This document shows, piece after piece, positions 1-6,136 of a DNA stretch of 6,687 nt. Source of the DNA: Acidobacteriaceae bacterium. GTDB lineage: Bacteria > Acidobacteriota > Terriglobia > Bryobacterales > Bryobacteraceae. Within the stretch, counting starts at the first letter, position 1. Each line of letters begins with the position of its first letter. The notes beneath the pieces were generated by a model. The model had not been told where the DNA came from. It made no database searches and worked only from the letters and a program-made list of their open reading frames with translations. Location of the stretch: contig JAFAZU010000504.1 in the NCBI GenBank assembly GCA_019239585.1, positions 1 to 6,687 of the forward strand, read 5' to 3'. The position numbers and the translations under genes were made by a program.

Positions 1-111
1 TTGCGTGCAGCGGGTGTGAATCTGGTCTACTTCGAGTCGCCGGGCACCGCACATGAATGGCAGACTTGGCGTCGCGATCTTCACGATTTCGCCCCTCGCC
101 TGTTCCAATAG
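1..111 (+). CDS. C-terminal end of an esterase (Fes / esterase D, CE1-like), partial
   Basis: Frame 1 is open from the first base to a TAG at 109-111, giving 37 residues. They include the stretch FESPGTAHEWQTWRRDLHDF and end in APRLFQ. This is the usual ending of alpha/beta-hydrolase esterases of the Fes/esterase D/feruloyl-esterase type. In that family the histidine of the G-T-x-H-E-W stretch (His18 of the fragment, 52-54) is the catalytic His of the Ser-Asp-His triad. The nucleophile elbow and any signal peptide lie outside the window, so substrate and location cannot be read. Only 52 bp separate its stop from the fucosidase start, so the two are probably co-transcribed and act on the same decorated glycan; that is inference. 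The family call is fairly secure for such a short piece. Confidence 0.7.
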   Translation: MRAAGVNLVYFESPGTAHEWQTWRRDLHDFAPRLFQ

Positions 112-163
112 GTGATTTAAGTAGAGACTTTCGAACGCAATGCGTAAGCACAAAAAGTGACCT

Positions 164-1744
164 ATGGATAGGACTCGTAGGAACTTACTCCGCCTGGCTG
201 CTGCCGGCACCGCCCTCGTGAACGCTAAGCACGCTCCCGGCCAGACAGGGACCTCCACTTCGACGGAAAACATTGTCATTCAGCCGGGCCCTTTTTCCAC
301 CGCAGATGAATCCTTTAAGTCTTATTCCTGCCCCGAGTGGTTCCGAGATGCCAAGTTCGGAATCTGGGCGCACTGGGGTCCCTCATCTGCCATCGGTGAA
401 GGCGACTGGTATGCGCGCAACATGTATATCGAAGGTCACCGGCAGTACGAATATCACTTGAAAACCTACGGTCATCCCTCGAAGTTCGGTTATAAGGACA
501 CTATCCCACTCTGGAAAGCCGAGCGTTTCGATCCGAAAGCTCTCATCCAACTCTACACGCAGGCAGGCGCAAAGTATTTCGTCAGCATGGGCGTGCACTG
601 CGACAACTTCGATCTGTGGAACTCGCGCAACCATCGCTGGAACGCAGTCCGCATAGGACCGAAGCGTGACATCGTCGGCGAGTGGAGAGAAGCCGCGCGT
701 GCCGCCGGTTTGCGATTCGGCGTGAGCGAACACGTTTGGGCCAGTTATAACTGGTGGACAACGAACAAAGGCGCTGATAAGCACGGGCTGTATGCAGGCG
801 CGCCTTACGACGGCAACGACCCGGCCAACTTCGACCTGTACTTTCCACCGCATCCACCTGGACCTGAGGCTTGGGCTGAACAGGGAAACGAAAGCGAAGC
901 CTGGAAACGCGAATGGTTCCTCCGGGCGCAAGATCTGATGGATCAGCACCAGCCCGATCTCTATTACGAAGATGGTCCCATCCCCTACGGCAACTGGGGT
1001 CGCTCTCTGGTGGCTCACTACTACAACCAGAGCCTTCACTGGCACAGTGGCAAACTGGAAGTGGTTTACACGGCCAAGCGACGGAGTGAATGCGAACTCG
1101 GTGCCTGCACGCTGGACATAGAGCGCGGCGTTGCGGACGATATCGAAACCCTCCCCTTCCAGACCGACACCTGCATCGGAGACTGGCACTATAAGCGCGG
1201 AATTCGCTACAAGACTCCTAAAACCGTCATTGACCTCTTGGTTGATATAGTAAGCCGCAATGGAAACCTGCTCTTGAACATTCCCTTGCCCGCAAGTGGA
1301 ATACCCGACGATGAGGAACTGCGTATCCTTGCTGCGATCACAGCCTGGATGAAGGTGAACGCTGAAGCAATCCATGGAACACGGCCTTGGAAGGTTTTCG
1401 GTGAGGGGCCTGGCATTCGAAAGACCAGCTCCGGCGCCGGAATGAATGGCACCCCCGAGCACTTCAATGAAAAACAGCGAAAGGACCTAACCGGCGCCGA
1501 CATTCGTTTCACCACAAAGGCCGGTGCTCTCTACGCCTTCTCGATGGGTCACAATCCACAGGAAACGCGTATCACTGCGCTCGGGCCGTCTCGAACTGCC
1601 GAAGAGCGCAAAATCCTTCGTGTTGAGCTTCTCGGCAGCGATGAACCGATCAATTGGAAGTTTACCGACGGTGCCCTCGTCATCGCTTCACCGAAGCGCT
1701 GGCCATCGGAGCATGCTGTTGCATTCAAAATTTTATTTGCTTAG
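164..1744 (+). CDS. Tat-exported alpha-L-fucosidase, glycoside hydrolase family 29
   Basis: This 526-aa protein should hydrolyse terminal alpha-L-fucose from glycans by a retaining mechanism, in the periplasm or outside the cell. The N-terminus carries a twin-arginine signal (TRRNLLRLAAAG, residues 4-15), which fixes the ATG at 164; the ribosome binding site is weak. GH29 marks follow in order: KFGIWAHWG (64-72, with substrate-binding His70), GVHCDNFDLWNS (143-154), GLRFGVSEH (182-190), and PDLYYEDGP (264-272). By position in the family's W-F-D-G motif, Asp270 is the likely nucleophile. The GNLLLNIPLPASG stretch (367-379), typical of the end of the catalytic barrel, is followed by a C-terminal beta domain (about 405-526). 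The acid/base residue varies in GH29 and cannot be assigned. The second His of the usual HHD motif is Cys146, which is unusual. Translation ends in tandem TAG TAG. It follows an esterase closely, which suggests removal of side groups from one polysaccharide. Family call very likely; exact substrate unknown. Confidence 0.93.
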   Translation: MDRTRRNLLRLAAAGTALVNAKHAPGQTGTSTSTENIVIQPGPFSTADESFKSYSCPEWFRDAKFGIWAHWGPSSAIGEGDWYARNMYIEGHRQYEYHLKTYGHPSKFGYKDTIPLWKAERFDPKALIQLYTQAGAKYFVSMGVHCDNFDLWNSRNHRWNAVRIGPKRDIVGEWREAARAAGLRFGVSEHVWASYNWWTTNKGADKHGLYAGAPYDGNDPANFDLYFPPHPPGPEAWAEQGNESEAWKREWFLRAQDLMDQHQPDLYYEDGPIPYGNWGRSLVAHYYNQSLHWHSGKLEVVYTAKRRSECELGACTLDIERGVADDIETLPFQTDTCIGDWHYKRGIRYKTPKTVIDLLVDIVSRNGNLLLNIPLPASGIPDDEELRILAAITAWMKVNAEAIHGTRPWKVFGEGPGIRKTSSGAGMNGTPEHFNEKQRKDLTGADIRFTTKAGALYAFSMGHNPQETRITALGPSRTAEERKILRVELLGSDEPINWKFTDGALVIASPKRWPSEHAVAFKILFA

Positions 1745-1872
1745 TAGTTCGAACTGCGGAAACGCTTTGCAGAACTCACCCAAGGTCTGTCGATTTCAGT
1801 CTCCAGCAACGACTCAGGCGTAGTGGATGCATTCACACACTGCCCGGATCGCTCCTGTACTCCCGAGTGAAG
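1745..1872. other. Convergent intergenic spacer without a clear terminator
   Basis: These 128 bp separate the stop codons of the fucosidase (plus strand) and the NfrB-like gene (minus strand). Transcripts from both sides should end here, but I see no GC-rich stem followed by a T-run on either strand. A perfect 10-bp palindrome, AGTTCGAACT, lies at 1746-1755 directly after the fucosidase stop. It has no loop and no T-tract, so it is not a credible intrinsic terminator. Overlapping or Rho-dependent termination is possible but not visible from sequence. Confidence 0.5.
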
Positions 1873-3786
1873 CTAAAACGTCCTTCGAAGCTCTTGCAGC
1901 TCTTCAAAGTTCCCTTTCGTCACTAATTGAAACTCAACCGGTAAGAGAGTAAAGGCTTTTAATTTTTCAAAGACATCCGGCGAAGGCACTCGCGTTCCCG
2001 CCACCATCAATTTTCCAGCCTCTACACGGTAAGGAATAATGCCGAAATGCTCCTGCACGTGGGTCGGCAGGCTTTGCAAGATTCGCTGTTTCACCTCACC
2101 GAGTTCTACCCGCGTCGCCGCTAGTCCCGATTGCAAGCTCAAAGCGCGGCAAAGCTCTCCGTCAGAAACTATTTTCTGGTTCAGCAGAAGATCAGCTAGC
2201 TCATTGGCAGAGGTTACATGCGCATTCAGCGCGAGAAGGCCTTCCGTGGAAAGAATTCCTGAACTCACCAGCACATCCGAAAGATCGCGCCCGTGAGCAG
2301 GCAGGGCAGCGTGCGCCGGGTAGGCATGTTCCGTTTTCAACCAGACGAGCGGTTGTCGTAGCAGTTTTGATTTAGTGAACCGCCCGATTGCGCTACAAGA
2401 AGCAAGGCTGTTAATGAAATTTCCGTGCAGGCAACGCAGAGGAACTCCTAGAGCAAATACAATGCCATAGATCCGGGCGACGCAGACCATGCGCAATGCG
2501 ATTCGAAAATACTGCAAGATGGATGTCATCCAACATAGCCGTACAATTTCCCCCTGCGGCACCGCGAACGCCCAATGCCGGTGTGCTAGTAAACTCCACA
2601 GAAAAGTCAGCAGCCCGGTCAGGAACAGAAGATTCGTTAAGAAACTGAGCGGATTCGCGACCAAACCCTTTCTGTCCCGCCAGAACCAGTACTTGGTCGA
2701 CAAAGGACCGCGCCAGCCGTAACGCTCCCAGCTTTGCAGAGCGTTACCCGTCACCCACCGGGTACGCTGTCGGATGGCTAACTTCACTTTTCGCGGAAAA
2801 TACTCCCGTGTTGCCATAATGTCGGGCGTGTCGCAGCGAAGAGGCACGAACACTTGTGAGAATCCCGACTGATGGATGTACACGCCGATTTCGTAATCCT
2901 CCGTCAGGCTGGAGGGATCGAAAACTTTTCTCCGTTCGCGGGCCAGTCGCTGTAGGATGTGGCGCGCGAAGCCGGTCCCGACACCATTCGAAGGAATAAA
3001 AGAACCGCAGTAGCCGCGAGCCGGCATGTCAATGGTTTGAAACTCGGCGAACTCGTCGCAATAAATGCCGTGGGTCATCTCCCGAAAGGGCGTCGGTAAA
3101 GGCAGCACGGGCACTTGCACCATGGCATGCACAGCGCGCTCCCGGTTGATCGTGTGTAACGCCTCGGGGTGAATCAAGTCCTCCGCGTCGTGCAGCACCA
3201 CGGTGTCGAACTTGATACCCCGCTCCTCTTCCAACTCCGACATGCGGCAATAAATCCAGTTCAGGCAGTCCGCCTTGGAAGTGGGTCCAGGGTGCGGGCA
3301 AACCGCGACATGCACGTTTTGATAATTCGCCCTCAAGTTTTGGACAACGCGCACCGTGGCTGGGTCATTTGGATAAGCGCCCAGGAAAAAATCGTAGTTG
3401 CGGTAACGGATGGCCGCCAGGTTATGTCGAACCATATTGGCAATTACATCCGACTCCTTCCAGCAGGGGACAAAGATGGCAATGCGTCGCTCCCGGCCCG
3501 GTGTCTCGGCTGGAGGGGGCTTGGAAAATGCCAGGGCACTCCGGATCCAATGAACAACGCAAATCAGAAGAGGTGCCAGATCGTCAATGCCGCTCAATAG
3601 CAGCAAATTAGCGAGTGCTCGCAGCAAAAAGGGCCAAAAAGCGACACCAATATCGGGCGCAATCACCAAAGCTGCGGAGAAATGGACCACTTTGCTATAT
3701 CGAATAGTGCGCTTTCGAATGCGCGAATCGCAAAATTTTAAGAAATCCCCGGCCTTTCCTCCACTATCTATCCGTGACTGACACAC
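1873..3786 (-). CDS. nfrB: NfrB-like inner-membrane glycosyltransferase (GT2) with C-terminal MshEN/GSPII_E_N-like domain
   Basis: The 637-aa protein resembles phage N4 adsorption protein B, a c-di-GMP-responsive synthase of a surface polysaccharide in E. coli. Hydrophobic segments lie near residues 35-80; the cytoplasmic GT2 domain (about 99-345) follows. It has IAIFVPCWKE (102-111), the DxxD-like metal/nucleotide site HDAED (199-203), the catalytic TED (295-297) and QRTRW (340-344), the Q-x-x-R-W motif of processive synthases. More membrane helices lie at about 378-400, 411-430 and 434-452. The C-terminal 137 residues match the GSPII_E_N/MshEN layout, but the two expected RLG signatures read DLS (501-503) and ELA (529-531), so c-di-GMP binding is doubtful. 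The GTG at 3784-3786 has only a weak AAGG ahead of it and overlaps the divergent gene's head. A later start, for example GTG at 3688-3690 (residue 33), would keep the catalytic domain. No nfrA partner is in the window. Family confident; product polysaccharide unknown. Confidence 0.85.
   Translation of the reverse strand: MCQSRIDSGGKAGDFLKFCDSRIRKRTIRYSKVVHFSAALVIAPDIGVAFWPFLLRALANLLLLSGIDDLAPLLICVVHWIRSALAFSKPPPAETPGRERRIAIFVPCWKESDVIANMVRHNLAAIRYRNYDFFLGAYPNDPATVRVVQNLRANYQNVHVAVCPHPGPTSKADCLNWIYCRMSELEEERGIKFDTVVLHDAEDLIHPEALHTINRERAVHAMVQVPVLPLPTPFREMTHGIYCDEFAEFQTIDMPARGYCGSFIPSNGVGTGFARHILQRLARERRKVFDPSSLTEDYEIGVYIHQSGFSQVFVPLRCDTPDIMATREYFPRKVKLAIRQRTRWVTGNALQSWERYGWRGPLSTKYWFWRDRKGLVANPLSFLTNLLFLTGLLTFLWSLLAHRHWAFAVPQGEIVRLCWMTSILQYFRIALRMVCVARIYGIVFALGVPLRCLHGNFINSLASCSAIGRFTKSKLLRQPLVWLKTEHAYPAHAALPAHGRDLSDVLVSSGILSTEGLLALNAHVTSANELADLLLNQKIVSDGELCRALSLQSGLAATRVELGEVKQRILQSLPTHVQEHFGIIPYRVEAGKLMVAGTRVPSPDVFEKLKAFTLLPVEFQLVTKGNFEELQELRRTF
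3709..3724. promoter_or_regulatory. Near-perfect 16-bp dyad near the divergent gene starts (possible operator)
   Basis: The sequence GCGC-T-TTCGAA-T-GCGC is a dyad with 14 of 16 positions symmetric; only the T/T pair breaks it. It sits about 50-65 bp upstream of the plus-strand small gene. It lies inside the nfrB reading frame if the GTG at 3786 is used, but upstream of nfrB if the start is at 3690. A regulator-binding role is a guess from symmetry and position. GC-rich codons can produce such a dyad by chance. Confidence 0.25.
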
Positions 3787-4079
3787 AAGCGGAATGCCTT
3801 GATCTAGCGTCGTTCAGTCAGCTGGTTCAAGAAGTGATCACCGGCTCCGTACGACGTCACACCTTTACGCGGTACGAACTGGAACTGCTGTTTGACCTGC
3901 AACGCAGCCGGCTTCGAAAATCCTCCCGGCCTGATGTGTTGCGCCGGTATCTCCGGGCCGTGCAGCATCACTTTGCCGAGGAGTCATCTTTGCTCCCGCT
4001 CTCCGCGTTTCTTGAACGGCAGAACGAAAAACGCGCGGCGCCGAGTGTTTCTTCTCCCGCGTTAGGGGAAACGAACTGA
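3774..4079 (+). CDS. Small unrecognised protein (101 aa)
   Basis: I do not recognise a named family. The protein is cytoplasmic by appearance, with no signal peptide, no membrane segment, and a Ser/Pro/Ala-rich tail from about residue 84. The central part (about residues 28-80) is predicted to be helical and rich in Arg, Leu and Glu: FTRYELELLFDLQRSRLRKS, then RRYLRAVQHHF. It contains one Cys (residue 8) and no metal-binding cluster. A small regulatory or scaffold role is possible, but nothing shows DNA binding directly. The GTG at 3774 lacks a visible Shine-Dalgarno sequence, so a leaderless start is possible. GTG at 3834, preceded by AAGAA, would shorten the protein by 20 residues. It is the first gene of the plus-strand run, 48 bp ahead of yggX, and likely shares its promoter. 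Its coding status rests on the open frame, gene-like packing and the lack of a better ORF on either strand. Confidence 0.65.
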   Translation: MTDTQAECLDLASFSQLVQEVITGSVRRHTFTRYELELLFDLQRSRLRKSSRPDVLRRYLRAVQHHFAEESSLLPLSAFLERQNEKRAAPSVSSPALGETN

Positions 4080-4095
4080 TTCTCTGGTCCTGGGC

Positions 4096-4112
4096 TATCC
4101 TCAAAGAGGATA
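4096..4112 (+). promoter_or_regulatory. Perfect hairpin just before the yggX ribosome binding site
   Basis: TATCCTC-AAA-GAGGATA forms a perfect 7-bp stem with a 3-nt loop, ending 3 nt before the GAGGAG Shine-Dalgarno sequence. The left arm contains TCCTC (4098-4102), an anti-Shine-Dalgarno sequence. It can pair either with GAGGA of its own right arm (4106-4110) or with GAGGA of the real ribosome binding site (4116-4120). The local stem is longer, so the site would normally stay free. There is no T-run after it, so it is not an intrinsic terminator. As DNA the same 17 bp could also be an operator. Confidence 0.45.
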
Positions 4113-4115
4113 CAC

Positions 4116-4121
4116 GAGGAG
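4116..4121 (+). promoter_or_regulatory. Strong Shine-Dalgarno of yggX
   Basis: GAGGAG lies 6 nt before the ATG at 4128. It is the only strong ribosome binding site in the plus-strand run and fixes the yggX start. Confidence 0.8.
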
Positions 4122-4127
4122 ATTGCT

Positions 4128-4433
4128 ATGGCAAGCGCTACCGGGTCTACCCCGAAAACTGAGCGGACCGTTTATTGCGTCAAGCTTCACAAGGAACTGC
4201 CTGGGCTTGATGAAGTGCCCTTTGATAATCATCCGCTAGGTCAGCGAATCTATGACAACGTCTCGAAAGAGGCCTGGAGAATGTGGGTTGAGCAGATGAA
4301 AATGATTATGAACGAATATCGGCTCAATCTGGGAACGCCGGAAGCGCAGGAGTTCCTGCTGCGTCAAATGGAAGAGTACTTCTTCGGCGAAGGAGCCGCT
4401 CACCCACCCGGCTACGTTGCTCCTGGACATTAA
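4128..4433 (+). CDS. yggX: YggX-type Fe(II)-trafficking / oxidative-damage protection protein
   Basis: The 101-aa cytoplasmic protein belongs to the YggX family. In enteric bacteria these small proteins help iron trafficking and protect Fe-S clusters from oxidants. Family marks are the conserved Cys17 in TVYCVKLHKE (14-23), LGQRIYDNVSKEAWRMW (37-53), the IMNEYRLNL stretch (60-68) and the C-terminal acidic helix ending EEYFFGEG. It is about ten residues longer than the E. coli protein because of a Ser/Thr-rich N-terminal extension. The strong GAGGAG site supports the ATG chosen. In gammaproteobacteria yggX usually sits next to mutY. Here it lies between a small unknown gene and a secretin, and its last 17 bp overlap the secretin start, which suggests translational coupling. 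A hairpin precedes its ribosome binding site. The family call is secure; the role of the neighbours is not. Confidence 0.92.
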   Translation: MASATGSTPKTERTVYCVKLHKELPGLDEVPFDNHPLGQRIYDNVSKEAWRMWVEQMKMIMNEYRLNLGTPEAQEFLLRQMEEYFFGEGAAHPPGYVAPGH

Positions 4434-6108
4434 TGGACGGCTTCGCAAGTTGGTTCCACGTTGGCCTCCTGCGCTGCGTCTTATCAGTTTGATCCTTCGC
4501 ATCAGCGCTTGCTTACTTTTGGCTGCTACATTCCTAATAGCTGCTGACCCTATTGCTGCGCAACTGGCGCGTCAGGCGGAGAAAGCCCGTAATGGAGGGC
4601 AAATTGTCCGCGCTTATCTGCTTTACTCGGAAGCCGCTGCTCGTGATACGCATAACCCCACGTATGCCGCTAACCGCGATGCGCTCGCGTCGTCGGCAAA
4701 GCTACTTTCACAGGCGAAGATACAGGACGCCGATATTTCGGCTGACCTCAAATCTGTTGAAAATGAAGGATCTAATAAATCCGAGCCGCCTGTCGAGATT
4801 GCTTCCCGAAAGGACTGGGAGCGGGAAGAAAACATCGGACCCTTGCCGCCGTTGCAGGCTTCGCCCGACTCCGCCAGCTTCGATTTGAAGGGTGATGAAC
4901 GGACCCTGTTTCAGCAGGTAACAACTGCTTACGGCATTCGCGTCACGTTCGACCCGCAACTGGAACCAAAGCCCGGCATTCACTTTCAGATTGATAATGT
5001 TGACTTCCGTACAGCCATGGAGGCGCTCACGGCTGCTACCGGTACTTTCCTGTTCCCCATCGCGGATCGGCACATCTTTGTGGCCCGCGACAGCGAAGAA
5101 AAGCGCAACCAATTGGAGCCGCAGATTCTTCTCACTTTTCCCTTGCCAGATGCTCTCGAACAGAGGGATTTAATTGAAGCGGCCAATGCTGTTCGCGGCG
5201 TGCTCAATATGAGAGTGATCGGCTACGATAGCGTGAATCGCACCGTGATGATCCGCGACCGGGTTACACGCGCGCGCGTAGCCCGATCGCTTCTCGAAGC
5301 CTTGCTTCTTCCGAAATCGCAAGTCTCTTTTGAATTGGAGATCCTGAGCGTTGACGCAGAACGCACTTATCACTATGGGCTGGCTCTGCCGACCAGCTTT
5401 TCCGTGGCTGATTTTGGCCGTCTGCACGGTTTTCAAACAATTCCTCCAGCAATCTCCAATGCGACCAAGTTCCTGGCTTTTGGCGGTGGTGCAACGCTGA
5501 TCGGCTTCGGGCTAAGCGACTCTACGTTTTTCGCTACTTACACAAACTCCACCAGCCGCGTTGTGTACGACGCTACCGTGGTCGTCTCTTCCGGCCAGAC
5601 CGCTAACTTCCATGTGGGCGATCAATACCCGATTGCCCAAAGTCTTTACACCGGGTTCAGCCAAGGCTCCGCGTCCATCTATAATCCAGTCCCGCAGATC
5701 TCAATGGTTGCCTTGGGCATCGTTCTAAAACTGACTCCGAGAGTCTCAGGAAACGGCGATGTTGGAATCGACGTAGAAGCCGAATACAAGGCTTTAGGGA
5801 ATCAAACATTCAATACGGTTCCGGCGATCTCGCAACGAGCCTTTAAAGGAAGCGTGAACGTGCGCGAGGGCGAGTGGGCCGTGCTGGCTGGGCTGGACGC
5901 AAGTTCAACAAACGTAACAAGAAATGGGTTAATTGGCCTGTCTCAAATTCCGGGCCTGAATCAGCTTTTGAGCGAAAATAACCGCGATACGCAGACCAGC
6001 AACACGTTAATTGTTATCAAACCCACAGTAACCCGCCTGCCTATGTCCGCCTCGGTCAGCCCACAGTATTTGGTCGGCCCCGTCCGTGGTCAACGCGTGC
6101 TACTTTAA
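4417..6108 (+). CDS. Orphan secretin (type II/III secretion or type IV pilus secretin-like outer-membrane pore)
   Basis: This 563-aa protein has a secretin layout and should form a multimeric pore in the outer membrane. Residues 20-43 form a signal peptide-like segment (SLILRISACLLLAATFLIAA). Residues 44-100 look like one or two TPR-type helices. An N0/STN domain follows at about 152-225, one N1 (secretin_N) domain at about 236-300, and the C-terminal secretin barrel at about 303-540. The barrel has VGDQYPI (400-406), VREGEWAVLAGL (482-493) and IPGLNQLL (511-518), equivalent to the V-x-x-G-E...GGL and IPGLGxLF signatures. It has fewer N domains than GspD. No ATPase, inner-membrane platform, pilin or pilotin gene is seen nearby. 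The TTG at 4417 lies inside yggX with no close ribosome binding site. TTG at 4450, about 10 nt after GGACGG, gives a shorter, more normal signal peptide. Domain call is strong; the transported substrate is unknown. Confidence 0.88.
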   Translation: MLLDINGRLRKLVPRWPPALRLISLILRISACLLLAATFLIAADPIAAQLARQAEKARNGGQIVRAYLLYSEAAARDTHNPTYAANRDALASSAKLLSQAKIQDADISADLKSVENEGSNKSEPPVEIASRKDWEREENIGPLPPLQASPDSASFDLKGDERTLFQQVTTAYGIRVTFDPQLEPKPGIHFQIDNVDFRTAMEALTAATGTFLFPIADRHIFVARDSEEKRNQLEPQILLTFPLPDALEQRDLIEAANAVRGVLNMRVIGYDSVNRTVMIRDRVTRARVARSLLEALLLPKSQVSFELEILSVDAERTYHYGLALPTSFSVADFGRLHGFQTIPPAISNATKFLAFGGGATLIGFGLSDSTFFATYTNSTSRVVYDATVVVSSGQTANFHVGDQYPIAQSLYTGFSQGSASIYNPVPQISMVALGIVLKLTPRVSGNGDVGIDVEAEYKALGNQTFNTVPAISQRAFKGSVNVREGEWAVLAGLDASSTNVTRNGLIGLSQIPGLNQLLSENNRDTQTSNTLIVIKPTVTRLPMSASVSPQYLVGPVRGQRVLL

Positions 6109-6136
6109 TTGGTCGATTTGTTATCTTACAACTGGC

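Noticed and set aside
383..1462. Long open frame (359 codons) on the minus strand opposite the fucosidase
   Set aside because: It is fully antisense to a clear GH29 gene. Its protein has no recognisable domain, and its low-complexity stretches mirror the codon bias of the plus strand. It is a shadow frame.
1746..1755. Perfect palindrome AGTTCGAACT after the fucosidase stop
   Set aside because: It has no loop and no following T-run, so it is not a terminator. A 10-bp palindrome is expected now and then by chance.
1524..1926. Two overlapping plus-strand frames across the fucosidase end and the spacer
   Set aside because: They overlap the fucosidase 3' end in other frames. They show no ribosome binding site and no family features, and one runs into the antisense of nfrB.
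3169..3600. 143-codon plus-strand frame opposite nfrB
   Set aside because: It is antisense to the conserved GT2 catalytic region of nfrB. Its translation has no recognisable domain.
4433..4435. ATG overlapping the yggX stop (TAATG) as a secretin start
   Set aside because: It is in a different frame from the secretin and meets a TGA after about 18 codons, so it cannot start that gene.
4708..5112. 134-codon minus-strand frame inside the secretin gene
   Set aside because: It is antisense to the N0 domain of a well-supported secretin and has no independent evidence.
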